This document shows positions 14,001 to 27,498 of a stretch of 64,000 bases of DNA, in pieces. The position numbers and the translations under genes are program-made. Positions within the stretch are counted from its first letter, which is position 1. Every line of letters begins with the position of its first letter. Location of the stretch: positions 25,972-89,971 of the forward strand of contig JAYMTJ010000039.1 in the NCBI GenBank assembly GCA_036897525.1, in the 5' to 3' direction. The notes beneath the pieces were generated by a model. The model searched no databases and was not told where the DNA came from. It was given only the letters and a program-made list of their open reading frames with translations. The stretch is from Pelargonium x hortorum (Eukaryota; Streptophyta; Magnoliopsida; Geraniales; Geraniaceae).

Positions 14001-15844
14001 TAAACATCTCACATATACTACCTGACCTGAGTGCATTGCTTTATCAAGGATAAGTTTCTTGAACCTATTTAAGAAATAGGTTTATAAGCTCCCTGTCTCT
14101 TACTAGGGTTTTGGTCCTTGAATCGGAAATTCTAAAATAGAATTGCAAAATGAAGGGGCCTTCATAGTCAAAAAAAGCATTGAAGAAATTGCTCGGATTG
14201 GGAGGAAGTTGTATTATAAATTGATAGAGACGTACAGGGAGAGCCTTAGTCAACTGCCATGTAGGTAAGCTTTTAACAATACGCAGCCAGTAAGTCCGGT
14301 GCATAGGCGCATAAACACGGGGTCTAAACAATTCTACTAGACTGGAGTAAGTCATGGGCTTGTGCTAGTCGGAGTCTTTTATATTTCCAAGTATTGCGCT
14401 TAAGGATCTTCTGTGATATTACGAGATCCTGTATGGTTTGCCTTTGAGACTATTCTATTAGTAAGCCTGTTTAGGTTAACCCTAAAACAAGATAAGTTAG
14501 CATTTAAGTCTTTTTGTCAGCAAAGTATAAGACTTTTTTCAAAAAGCAGATACTGAGTTTTGATAGCTTGATAGTAAGTGGTAACGAAAATTTCGGGGAG
14601 AGCTCCTTTTTTTCTATTGATTTCCTTTTTCAGTCATACGGGCTTTTGAGTTTTACTCAGTACCCTACTTCGGTTTAGTGCCGTAGGGAGTTTCTTTTTA
14701 TATTAAACTAATTCTTTTTGTGCAGGAAACCTAAGAGTGTTGCTATATCTGTGATAAAGTATTCCTAACAAATATTTAGTCTATTCTAATTTAGGATTGC
14801 TTTTAGGTTTCAAAGGGATACAGCTAGCTTGGCATACTGACAGGGTTCCTATACGTACTGTACTAGCTCTCAAGCCTATACTATCCCAATTCTCCTTCTG
14901 TAAATTGTATAAAAAAAAGGACCCTATTTTAATTTAAGTGAGAGGATCGCAAGGGTTGTCTCTTATTCAAGAAGGAAAACGACCTCCGAAAAAGCTGAAA
15001 TTTCGGTTATAACTCTTTAAAATTCTATAGACTCGAAAGCATGAAATTTATAGTAAGTAAATGCCCTTAGTTTTATTGTAATTGATATTTTGCTTTCCTT
15101 ATTAGGTTTATTATTAGTTTCTTAATTCCCGTTTACAAATAAGGTACCTCAGTATCCACACCCTGGTTAGATAAAATGGCTAGAATGAGGATGTAGCAAT
15201 GAATAAAGGAACATTTTATTTAAACTATAGTAAAAAAGAATCAAAATTCTCGTGCATAGACCCGGTTTGTTATAAAAATATCTTCAAGGCTAGGCTAGGT
15301 CCTAAAAAAGGGGCCTTTTGATCCTGAGTGTATGTTATGAAATTTAGCTTAGTTCTTACTCTTCCAAAATTGAAGGGTTCTTGTCTTGAATGCTTGACCT
15401 ACAGCAAAACTCTGAATTCCGGTAATTTCAAAATTCCTAAGGCTCTTGTCTTTAGATCATTTTGTAATAGCTTACATAATATAATAAACTTGGAATCATT
15501 CATATAATAGTTCTTTCAATTTGACTTTCCAAGCGCCCTAAGAATATAACATAACCAACGCTAAATCCAATCACTTGTCCCATATGAAAGCATGCCAATG
15601 AAAGTTTATAGTAATCTTTACTTCAGAACTAAAAAAAAGAGTTTAAGAAAGAGATTGTATTAGTTCTTCAACTGACTAATCAAAGGTGTTGGAGTGAAAG
15701 AAACCTGTAACTGAGGTAAATGAGTCAATACCTTATAAGAAGAGTTAGGGATACCGAGCCGAGCAAAGGAGTCAATTGAAAGAGATTCTTTCTTCTAAAG
15801 TAGGCCCAAGAAGGTCAAGCTGTCGATAGCCTGTGAAAGATAGT

Positions 15845-15895
15845 GAGTGAGATGAAAGCTACAGGTACTGCTATTAAGAAGATAGGTCTAGGTAG
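15845..15895 (+). repeat. A/G-rich dispersed repeat fragment
   Basis: A short piece reading ATGAAAGCTACAGGTACTGC then ATTAAGAAGATAGGTC. AGCTACAGGTAC is identical to 62,498-62,509. The phrase ATGAAAGCTACA also begins the 49.0 kb copy (49,018). Confidence 0.35.
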
Positions 15896-16397
15896 TTTCT
15901 TTCCGTAGTAGATCGGAATAAGACTAAGAAGAATTTAGCAAGAGGGTTGCATGGAACGTATTAAAAGAAGGGTAAGGTTATTGGATTTCACTGAAAGCAT
16001 TTCCTTGTCCTTGGCAGTATTGTAATAAGGGCTGTACCGTCAACAAAGACATTAGCAAGAACTGCTTTCAATCGGTTATAGCTGTCACAGTCATTAGAAA
16101 GTACAGAGAAAAGGCTTTATTAGAGTTTGGTTTACTTATGTTAGTTAAGGGAATTGATGCTTCTTAGTTACTACCATAGTCAGTCTTAGAATTTCATTGA
16201 TTTGTACTTGCTAATCGGGACTGCTATTATATTAAGAGTGTAGAATAAACTCTTGTTTAGAGGAAAAGTGAAGCTTATAATAACTTATATAGACGAGTCA
16301 TTCAATTTGTAGAATTCAATTCCCGAAAGCAAAGTAGTAACTTCTCTATCTATGCTGGTGAAAGACCTAAAGTAACCGCAGCTTACCATGCTAACCC

Positions 16398-16475
16398 TTT
16401 ATGTCAATGAGTGATCCGTCAAAACAGAGTCCTTTTGAAAGAAAAGTCATCGGTTCGAATCCTGTTCAATGGTAG
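16398..16475 (+). pseudogene. Possible decayed tRNA (Ser-like)
   Basis: An exact T-arm block GGTTCGAATCC lies at 16,452-16,462. Upstream are ATGTC (16,401), GAGTC split by a single change (GAGTCC, 16,427) and TTTTGAAA (16,433), in the order seen in plant mitochondrial trnS-UGA, but the variable arm would have to be lost. The 20 bases ending in the T arm also resemble plastid trnT-GGU. No acceptor stem can be drawn with confidence. Identity is therefore open. Confidence 0.28.
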
Positions 16476-19400
16476 TTTCAATTGGATATTGATTTTAATT
16501 TAATCTGTAAATCAGGACAACAAAGCTTAATTTAATTAGTACATCTATAGATAACCGTGAAGTGAAAAAACTTAAGTACTTTTGTGAGGGTTTTTTCGAA
16601 GGTAACACCTGAATCTAAGAGTCCCTCTAGCTTTAATTCTCCTAAACTGGAATTTACAAAACTTTAAATGTACAACCCGGCGGCAAACACAAACAGGAGT
16701 AACAATACCTACGCCTACCTTATTTACTAGGGGTTATTAACCAACTACCCAGGTTACCTAGCCTGGCATAGGGAGCTTCTCAATAAATTAAATCATTCCC
16801 TTTACCAATGCTTCAAAAGGAAGAAATTACTAAGATACCCGAGCCTGCTTAATCTTTTACTATACAAAGTCTTCTCTATTAACTAGATTTTCCTTTTCCT
16901 GAGAGTTATATAGAGTATTAACTTCTCTAAAGTAATGCGAATAGCTCGTAGGATTGTCTGGAAAATAAAAAAAAAAATCAAAAGGAGACTACTAGAGTGC
17001 TGAGATGCAATCTCTATACTGCGAATTCCCCTACTATGTTTTTATAAAAAAAAAGGGAATGCCCTGAATTTAAGGTTTGAGAAAGAGTGTAAAATCGATT
17101 GTTTACAGGTCGACCTATACCGTATGTTATCCTGTCAGATAAGGAAAAGTTAGTGTAAGCTTGTATTCCTTAAAAAAAGGGACTTATTCGAAATAGACAA
17201 ATTTAGGGGTCTGGTATTATAGTATAGATAGGATTTCTTTTCGCGAGCACTTTATTTCTGTTCTGCTATTAGTGCAAATATAGTATATATATAATATAGT
17301 ATTCCCTATGATATTAAAATAAATAGTAAACACTTCATATTAAGAAGGATATAAATAAAACTTGATTGAATAAGTTACAAAAGTAACTCTTAGTGAAGGC
17401 ACTCTTACTTTCTATTAAAAAGCGTTTCAATTTCTTAGGAGCAAAGGTGTCCAAAACCAGCTTACTCTAGCTTAGTATAAGGGGATCCCAGTATTTTTAA
17501 GAAAAGAAGTCTTAAAAAGTTTGTTTTTTCGTATAGGAAGTACTTTCTTATATTTTGTTGAAATACCAGAGCCTTTTAAAGATAACTTTTCCCTTTTTAC
17601 TAGGCAAATTAGTATGGCTCAAGTTCAGGTCAGAAAGTCAAGTCGACTTCTATCTAAATTTTAGTAGGGTAATAAAATTTGTTTAATCTCTTATTATAGT
17701 AGACTTCTGTCTCATAAAATATTGCAGATTAAGTGTGTCGCGCCGGCCCCACGAAAGAATTTCCTTTGTTTAATTATCATGGGCTACTCATAGGAATTAG
17801 AAAAGAGATACCTAGAATAGATAGAAAAGATAAGGGAAAAAGAGAAAGACTTGTATTCATTTTAGTTACTTTATTCCCCAAACACCTTTAACCAAAGTAC
17901 AGTAACAGAGTATTAGTTTTTTTGTTAAATAGCTGGAATTTTTAAGGTATCCCTCTTTTTGCGTATTCTTCAGAGACTATAAAAAAAATCTAAAGTACTG
18001 TTTAGCTCTATTGCCAAATATACAACGGGTTCCTTTTGATCGATTATATACAGAATATTTATTGTGTTAGTCATTACATTAAATAAGGAAAAAGGGGAAC
18101 TCAAGAATGCCTAGGAATAAATAAAATAGGAAGGGCTCTCTTATACAGTATAAGGTTTGTTTGAACTCTTCTATTTTCTGGTAGCTAAGGATGTTAAGGA
18201 ATTTGTACTAGGTTTTGCGGAAGAGTTAACAGCTAAAAGTCAAGGTTGTGAATAAACAGTCTTTTTTAATTAGAAAGGGTATAGGTCGGGGTAAGAAGTT
18301 TTCTTATACATTTCCAAGCCCGGATTTACTGTTATGCCGACAGGGATTCTAAAGCCTATCCACTTACTTTACTATCTTAGTATTCCCTGTATTTATTATA
18401 GCTAGTGCATAGATTTGGTAATAGATATCTTAGGTAGTATAGTTTTGGATATTCCTCTTTGTAGTTATTACTTTAGATAGAGAGGAGTCAGTCCCCTTTA
18501 TACCTTCTTAAATTCTGAAATATAGATTTAGTGGATTCCCGGCTTTAACCTTTCTATTTCATTTACTCAATTTATTAGCTTTAGGTTCTTCTTGCTAACT
18601 AGAAAACAGGGAAACGGAGGAACACAGGAGCAACGCGCAGGCTTTGGCTTTAACAATTCATTTTCAATGTCAAACAAGGGATTCCTTCAATTCATTAACA
18701 ATCAAAACTAAGAAATTCCTGACTAAAATTCAAGGACTCGGATTACTGGATTAAGAGTCAAACTGTCTCAGAGGTACCACTTTATATAACAAAAATTCGA
18801 TTTAGGCTATGTCGTAATTGATCCCCCAAGCTTCTCTTATATTATAAAAATTTGAAACTAAAGCAAAGAGTACCTCAACTATTTACCCCACATCTACTAA
18901 GAATTTAATTTATAACTTCATAAGCTACTTGTTGGTAGACTGCAATTTGAAGTCCTCCTTAGTTTAGTAATCAGTCATCCTTAGGGCACAAACTTACCTT
19001 ACCCATGCTTTAGCGGCGCTCTCAATTAAACAAAACAATGGAAGATAATAAGAGAAGGAATAAGGTTCTCGACTCCTTTTGGTAGCATCTTTATAAACCT
19101 GTTTGTTATACAACCCTTCCCTTGCATTAATAGCAACGTAGAAACACAAAACTTTAGTGTTAAAGAAGCGTATAAATCCTATCGGGACTTCTTATGTCTT
19201 TGCTGAGCACAATTTCCTTATAAGGGGGCACTTAACCAAAAACCTATCTTTTATGAATTGGTTGTTTAGTTACTACCCTTTTTTGATTCCTAAAGAGACT
19301 CTATTTCTATATGGGATGGGCCCGACCGGTGGCATATAGTGCTTTCGAACTTCAGTTGAATTAATTTCCTTGTAACTAAAGACTAAAGCAACTGTTTATT

Positions 19401-20378
19401 TTATTCTTTCATTCAGTTTTCCATAATAAAGAATAAAGTAAAAGTATAAATAAATAGCTTTTCGTATGCAAATTGTTATAAATTAAAACTACTCTATCAT
19501 ATTCAAGAGCAATAAAAAAAAGGCGAAGCGTCACTAATAATTTAGAATGCTTATTCTGGTATCTCAGAAGATTAAAAAAGGAGTATCTATTGAATAGAAA
19601 ATAGAAGGCATATATAAAGTGCACAGGGTGCGGTAGTAGCAGTTAAGTCAAGCTTCCCTAGTACGTTGCGGGTTCCTCATTAAAAAGTAAAAACTTACTT
19701 AAAATTTTGATATTTTGGTATCTTATACTAAACTAAAAGGAAATACATGGATATTTGAGTAATATAATATAATATACGAGTGTTTTTACTAAATTGAAAG
19801 AACTCTATCTAAGAAAAGTTGTTTGTTGTTTTAACTATTTTAGTTTTATATATAATTTCATTTTATATAGTTCATATCATAAATAATAAACAGGAAACAT
19901 AAGCTTTAAAAGAAGAGTATTATGTTATGTAGCACTCTCATGTACTTTGTTTTTGCTAATCAACTATACTTATAGAGTTTGTGCTTCAGTTCAGGGTTAG
20001 CAAAGTCACACCAGAAAAGGGCCTCCATTTAGAAGGGTCTCCTAGTCAGTCTCTACCTCAAGAACTGACCCGATACTACGAAATATAGAATTAGGAGCGC
20101 CTGTGTAAGTGTTTCCCTTGTCAGGGCTTTGTTGAAGGTAATAGAGTATTTTAAAAAGAAAGGGTATAAACTAAGAGGAGATAATAGAATTTTCAAGGGA
20201 AGCTTATCTAGAAACTACCAAAAAAACCGGGAGAACACCTTGTGCAGGAAGGGGGGAATACGTCTTCAAAAGCGTCTTTGCAAGTAACAATAGGATCTAC
20301 TCTGTACTGCTATTTAGTATTAAGGACCTTTAATTCATCGAAGAGCAATAATATACGTGTGAGATCTATAGGTTTACC

Positions 20379-20394
20379 TTTTTTTTTTTTTTTT
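20379..20394. repeat. Homopolymer run of 16 T
   Basis: Sixteen T in a row, the longest homopolymer noticed. Length may be affected by sequencing error. Confidence 0.9.
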
Positions 20395-23300
20395 AAGTAC
20401 TTAATTTTTACTTACAATTTTAAGCTTACCTGACCTTATTACGTAAAGTGCTAAGCTTCATTTTAATTTTATAGAGATACCCTTGTTCCGGTTTCTTAAA
20501 AATATAGGGTTTGATCTTGACAATCTGTTGTGTACATACAGGTAAATCGGTGGTTTTAGCTCTCGTAATACTAAGATTTAAAAAATGTTTCATAATATTA
20601 ATATTACATCCTGTAATTACTCAATCTAATGCATTTTCTTCAAAGTATAGTATATCTGATGTGCCACTGTATCTATCTCACTAAGAAATAGGAATTGATC
20701 AAAATTATGGGTCTTGCCCACCCGAAAGCCAGTAAAATGCGGTAAAGACTTTGCAAGGGAATCCGGAATCCCTTTACCTCGAATTACGATACAAGGTGGT
20801 ACTCTATTTCCTCTTCTATTTTCAACCTGAATAGACATGCTTGGTAAGATAGATCTAAGAGGGAGTTATAATAAACTATAAATAAGGGACTTGTCACTAA
20901 TTTATTAGTATCTTTGCTTATATATTTAGCTTATATATATTTTTTTATTTTTTAGTTAAGTCTAAAGTAAAGGATTACTCCAAAGTAAGAGTATAGTTTT
21001 CTTGATGCCCTGTCCTTTTCTGAATTTAGTATACTACAGGCATTGAATAGTTTAAAAGGTATTAGAATCTCCTGATTACCCCATTAGAGAACAAGGATCT
21101 CCAGTAATTTCACTAGTTTAGCTTGAAATATAGAACTTTAAAAGAGGAAAAAGAAAATATCCTTATATTATACCGTAATAGGGCTACTATAAAACTGACA
21201 GGAGAATGGCAAAGAAAGTAGGGAGTTTTCGGGGTTAAGGAACCCTCGAGCGTATTTTTAACTATCGAATTAAACCCTTTATAAGCGTCCTTCTAACAGT
21301 AATAAGGTTTTACTCAATTTCAATTGACCGGCTTATGAGGTTAGAACAAAGCGCTTCCTATAAGATGCAATACCGGCTTTCAAGACTAGAGAGCTACACC
21401 GGCCTGTCATTAGAAACAAGTAATTCCTTAAACGCCTTAGCTATCCCAGTTTCCTAAAAGACAAAAGAACGTGTATGGACTCCTAGCAAGCTATTGACCA
21501 TCGACCACTTAGTTATGAAGACTTCCTAGACATACTCTTGACAGGCTTTTCCTTTAGCAACACCTAATAAAAGATATATCGGAAAGTCCAATCGACAGTA
21601 CAATTGCTAGCTTAACAAGAATACAAAGAATAGATTCTATATAATATAAGTCCTTCAATAACTAATTAACACTTATGCTAGTGCCGGCTACCTCTGTAAA
21701 ATCCCTTGCTAAATACCTATGAAATCCCTGTGTCTTTTACATCTTTACAAGGGTAATCCTTCTTGAAATCCCTATAGAAACCTCAAACAGCAACTTTTAT
21801 GCATCAAAACTCACGCAAAAAAAAGAAAACAGAGATAAGAGATACCCGATCGATACCTGAACTGAGCCCGCAAATGGTCATACAATAAGTTTGACTATCA
21901 TCGGAGAACCTAGATTCGTTTCTGATGGACATATGAACCTACCTGATTAATGACTTCCATTTGGAATCACTGGAGGAATTACAGAGGAAAGAGGGTACAA
22001 TGATCTGTTTTAGAATGTATTTTACTTAGAGATTGTTTCCACCGAGTAGTTCCTTAGCTTAATTTGAGGAACCGTGTACTATCTTAGGAACCTACCTACT
22101 TAAAAACAAAGTCGCGGGTCTTATTACAGTTTGAAATGAAATAAAGAGTCGTCTGAACTAAGATACAGAAACTGCTACATATTTTCTATTCTAAACCTCC
22201 GAATCTTATTTTCACACAATCCAGTAAAATAGAATAAAATCATAATTGCACTCTTTTTTAGACGATCTCCTTGTGCCTAGTCTCTTAGGCGGCTTGTGTT
22301 ATCGCTCTTAAACTTAATTTAGAAATTCTTTTTCTCAAACAAATAATTTATTCTCTATTCTTAACACAAAGGGGTACCCTCAAAAGCTTAAAATTACGAT
22401 AATAATATACAAATTTACCTAGGATGTGTCCAAGCTTACTATTTGAAGTGTTTTTCATTTATTCGTTTTGCTTCAGGAAGGGTTCTCCAATCCCGGTCGA
22501 GTAACAGATTATTTCATTCTACACTTTCTAGGATAGCTTTTTATAGTCACTAAGCTAGACTAAAGTATAAGCAACTCCATGTATTATATTAGAAATCCTA
22601 ATGCATCCGGCTTATCAAACAAAGTCCTCATGGCCCCCTCTTCGTTTAGTTTAGTAGAAGCACTTTCGTTAGAAAGGCGTATCCTTAGTTATGTTTAAAC
22701 ACTCACTTTACATCAACCGAGACACAGCTAGCGGAAGGGCTTCATTTTACATATTCCAAGGGCTACCTGAATAAGTAAGCAATAAATAGGGACCCCTTAT
22801 ATCTACTTACCTTTGTCCTTCTTGGGTTGACTTTTCAAATTAAGAAAGGAGTATTGTAATAAACAATAAGTTTCTTCTTAACAAATAACGGATGCTTTTC
22901 GAAAATAGGTATCCTCAGTCTCGTAGTTAAAGATTAAAGAGGCGCTTTAAATTTCAGCAAAATCTTGATTTTAGTGGAGAAATAGACCCCTAGAATAACT
23001 TAAGTTTTTTGGGTTTTACTAAATTAATTTAGAAGTGCTGAAGTACTAGAATAAAATGTTGTTTTTAGACAAAAGGGTTTATTGCAAATGAAACTCCTGT
23101 AGGTTTTTTTGGTCCCCCCTTTTTTTTTACACAAGACTGGTAGATAGAATTAATTCCTTAGACTTTTAGTTAGAGCCCTTGACTGGAATTTAGGAGATGG
23201 TAAGTATAAGGCTTTGTAACAATATTTTTAGATTGCCTCGTAAGGGAGGCCCTCATTTTTTATATAAAAGCTTTTTCTTTTGGGATCTTCATCTACTTCT

Positions 23301-26300
23301 TTAGAAAGAAACCCTCTTAGCGCTACGGGGTTCGTATAAAGATTTATAGCCCAGTGCTATCATTTCTTTCTAACTCCAAGTACTGATCCTAGGAGTCTCT
23401 TACTTTAGTAAAGTATTAAGATGGATAACCTATATATAATAAGGTAAGGTCCTTTTATTGTTATTGTCCTAGTATCCCCTTAACACGGGTTCTAATTAAC
23501 ATTTCAAAAAGTCAAAGTCCCGGGCTCAAAATCCAGCTATTACATAATGTTTCAAATGCTTACTAAAAAGTTTCAATGTCCTTTGTAATTAGGAGCCCCC
23601 TTCAAACCTCTTAGACTATACTCCATAAATCGGAGGTGCATCATATTTAACCAATACATAAATATATTTATTATAAGGCCTTTTCAAACTTAGTCTATCA
23701 AAAGGGGTACTACTTCAGCTCTTATTTTCTATAAGATACCCTAAAAAGTGTCCTTTTAGTTTAGAAAAAAGCAAGAAATCTTGCTTGATAGATTAGTCAT
23801 ATTCGTTTTGTGGTTTCGTAATTCTCAGCAAATCCCTACAGAAAACCCATTCTCTATACAAGAAAATGAAAGAGGGTTAAAAAAAATACCTCATCAATTT
23901 TTCTTGATTTCCAATATACCCTTACTTTAATAGATATCGTTTTTTTGTACTAAAATCACTTAAAACATTTCACTGTAAGTAATATATTTGTATAACAATC
24001 CCATCTCTTTCAAAAGAAAAGATTCTATGTAGTAAAGGAAAATCCATAATAGTAAGAAAGGATTCTTATGTTCTGTCTAACTTACTTATTGTCAAGGTCA
24101 AAGAAATAAGAAGGGCTTCAACGGAGTCTCTAATCATAGTAAGAATTTTAAGGAGGTTTCCCTTTTTATTAGGAATAGGAATTCCAGCAAGAAGCGCCTA
24201 TGAGATGAGGGATATACTCGCCTATATCCTTCCGTATTATAAGTATTCGGTAAGATAGGGTATAGCTTATCTATCTTTTAGATATACTTTAGTATGTAAC
24301 TTAACAGGAGTTTCCTTCTAGAATTTAAGGCAGGTAATAGGGTCTACAATCTAAGCTAATAAGGATTCTTTTTTTTTCCTTACAAGCAGGAGCTTTTTAT
24401 AAAGATCTGGGTGGGAAATCAAAAAAGAAATAGAATGTGTTAATCAAGGAACTTCCGCGAAATGTTTTAGTCAATTTGAGGAAGAAAAGGAGTCTCCTGA
24501 ATTTCAAAGGTAAACTCTGGAGCCCTATACTTTTGAATGGAATAAATTAAAGTATTTAACTACTAAAGTAAGGTGTAAAGTAGCCTTTATTCCAGGAAGT
24601 TTAAGTTAGTAGCTATTTAAGGAAAGGAGTACAAAAGCTACAAGGACATGTAAGATCCAGACTCTAGTTCTAGGTATTTAGAAGAAAGCAAAGTAAAGAA
24701 GTTTTTTTAGTTTAGAGCCGGTTTTTTGGTGTTGGTCTATGTCTATACAGAGTATGGTATGTGATATACCATTATAAGTTAACCTTCCTACGGGCGGGTA
24801 AGATGGACTTACTCCTAGACTTTCTAAGTTAGTATCCTCCTCCTGCGATAAAAACAGGGGACATGAGGAATTTATCTTAACAATCAAGACAAGAATACAA
24901 TTGAAATACAATACGTAATATAGAATAGGCTAGAAGTACAGGCTGGAAGAAGCTCCACAACAATTAATAGTAATAGAAAGGGATAGCTCCTAAGACAAAA
25001 AAGCTTTCTTGGAGAAGTTATTCCTTCTAGTCTTTTAAGAGTTTTAAGGAAGATTGCTTTTACACAAATTAGAATTCTTTATTTGAATGGCAGTATCCTT
25101 CTGGGGGCTGGCTGGTAAAGTCAAGTGCAAGAGAGATATTATAGGCAAAGCTGCCGTTTTTTTTGCTCTTAGTGTAAGGTAAGGTTGACTGTACAAAGAA
25201 ATGTGTTTGCAGTAAGTACAATAGTATGTATGTAGAACTGAGGCGGTATTGGGTCTCGTTTGTATAAAAGCAGAAATCCAGTTTAAGAAAATAGAGAAGA
25301 ACTCGGACCTTTCTTTAAAAATTTTTACCAACCCGAAATCGAATAAAGCGTCCTGAGGAGTCATCAGGACCCCTTGTATGTATAAAGTAAAACTCTTAGA
25401 AAAAAGGTAAGCTCTGGGCTCATAAATATGAATGCCTCATAAAAAAAAACTTTTATACTCTCTACTTCAAGAACTTAGGAATGAAAATGGCTTAGATAAA
25501 GAAATCGTTTATCTCGCAGTCTTAAAAAGCCCGGAAATTGGGAAGCTGTGTAGGCTGTTGTAAGGTCTTATATTACTAGATTTAACTACTTTAACACGCA
25601 AAAAAATCGGGGTTGTTTAGATTAGAAAGGAGTCCCTTAGGTTTTCATTTCAAAAAGATATCTGGTACCAGTTACTTTGAATCTATAACCGGGTTAATTA
25701 AGACAGTATAGGTCCTACTTTAAAGGAATACAATTTCTTTGGCTAATTTATAGGAGAACTTTATCTGCTAAAACTCCAGAAAAAAGGGTTCGTTCCTGTA
25801 CTCTCTTGTAACTACTACTGAATAAGGAACAGCCGGGTCTGGATCAACCAACTCAAAACGAGGATTATAAGAAAAAAACTGTTGATATCCTATCCTATAT
25901 GGGTAAAAGCCGCCAATAAATCCAAACAAAGTATAACAAAGCACGCAGGCCCTGGAAAGTCCATAACTACTATTACTAAATTCTCTTTACTTTAAGTAAG
26001 GCTCTCCCAATCGCTTGAAGTGATGTTTGTTTATAGATAGTATAGACCCCAACGAATTAAAGTATAAGATTACTCATTTTCATCTGATTGATGAACGCTA
26101 TAACTAATTAGAACGCATTGGTTCCGGGGTATCGCTTTCTATTTTTTCATTTCAGGTTCATAGAGAACTCATTAACATAGAAATTCTTTTTATCCCGAGA
26201 AGTCTTCAACAAAACCTTTAGGATTAAGGTTAAGTAAACAAGCACTCTTTGTGCCGCACAGCTTAGGAATAAAAAATTTCATGACTATTTGCCTATATTA

Positions 26301-27444
26301 CTCAGACCTTTAAGGAGCTTCGTTAATAAGAATTAACTTGATACAGATAGAAGACTCTTTATACAAGATTTGTTATTCTGACTAATTATATAAGTCTTTG
26401 GTGCTGCGTTTTAGTCTATCTAAGAGTTAAATAATAAGCGCCTTAAGAATACTCCGAGAATAGAACCTCCAATCTTATTGCTTAGTATTTAGCAGTTACT
26501 GGTAAAATGAAAGCCATTGCTTTATGCCCTACTACTTGCTACTTGAAGTGAAATAAGGTGTAGGGGTCTCAAACCATAGTAAAGTAATCCAGAGAGTTCC
26601 CTTTACTAATACCAACTGAAAAAAAACTCTTTAGTTAACTCTTTGTTTGCAGCTCTTATATTCCCTCTACATTCTGGAAATACTTGTAACTAAAAAACTG
26701 AGATCATATTGCGAATCTATAAGAGGATCCTGTGAATAAGTCAAAATAGTAGAAGTATATAGAGCTAACCCTGCGAACAGTTATTTATAGAGGAATACAA
26801 GATCGGAGATAGGATAAGATATCCAAACGGTGAGCAAAGCCGAAACAGGATTTCACAATAACTTTACTGTTTAGTGTTCTATTCCTAGACTCGATTTTAT
26901 GTAACCTTTTATTTTATGTAACAGAGATTTCTTTTTCTATTCTATTGATAACTGTTGAGAATCTTTTAGGACTGTATATTGTAGATCTTTTTACTTAAGC
27001 CCTAAATTTCTATTTAGGGGTGGGTACCTCGACCCTACAGTCAAGCAAAAGCAACTTTTAAAAAACCTTCTATTTCACAGGTCATTTAGAGCTGCTCTTT
27101 CCAGCAAATTTTCTATCTCCGGTAGACCTCAGAACAATCTAGAAGGGGGATTCCCATACTACTTTTAGGGGCGCACTCCTCTTTTCCGAGCAAAAAAGCC
27201 CACCAAAAAGGGCGGCTTATCCCAAGAAAACCCTAATTATGCAATAACACCTATTCTCATTTTGTTACTCTGGACTCCTAGGAAAACAAACCTATCCAAT
27301 CAATAAGGAATCTCTATGACTTGTTAGCAGAGGAACTTTGAAATGGGCCCGCTACTTGCCCGACGATATGCATAGTAAACTGAGGGTATTCCCGCCTTAG
27401 GTTAGGGGTGTAGAAATCCAGATAATCTTGAACCAGCATTTGGG

Positions 27445-27498
27445 TCAACCAAGTAATAGGAAGAATTTAAGATCGAATAAAGAGGTTTGAATCCTTGA
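27445..27498 (+). pseudogene. Possible decayed tRNA (Gln-like)
   Basis: CCAAGT (27,449-27,454) and AGGTTTGAATCCTT (27,483-27,496) resemble the D-loop and T-arm blocks of plant mitochondrial trnQ, with four of five T-stem pairs possible if a G-U pair is allowed. The anticodon region and the acceptor are not recognisable. This is the weakest of the tRNA-like set on the plus strand. Confidence 0.2.

Noticed and set aside
14065-14355. 96-codon minus-strand frame
   Set aside because: No recognisable domain or neighbour supporting a gene.
25044-25364. 106-codon minus-strand frame, the longest after ccmB
   Set aside because: The product is not recognisable, has no conserved motif, and one frame of this length is within chance for 64 kb of AT-rich DNA.
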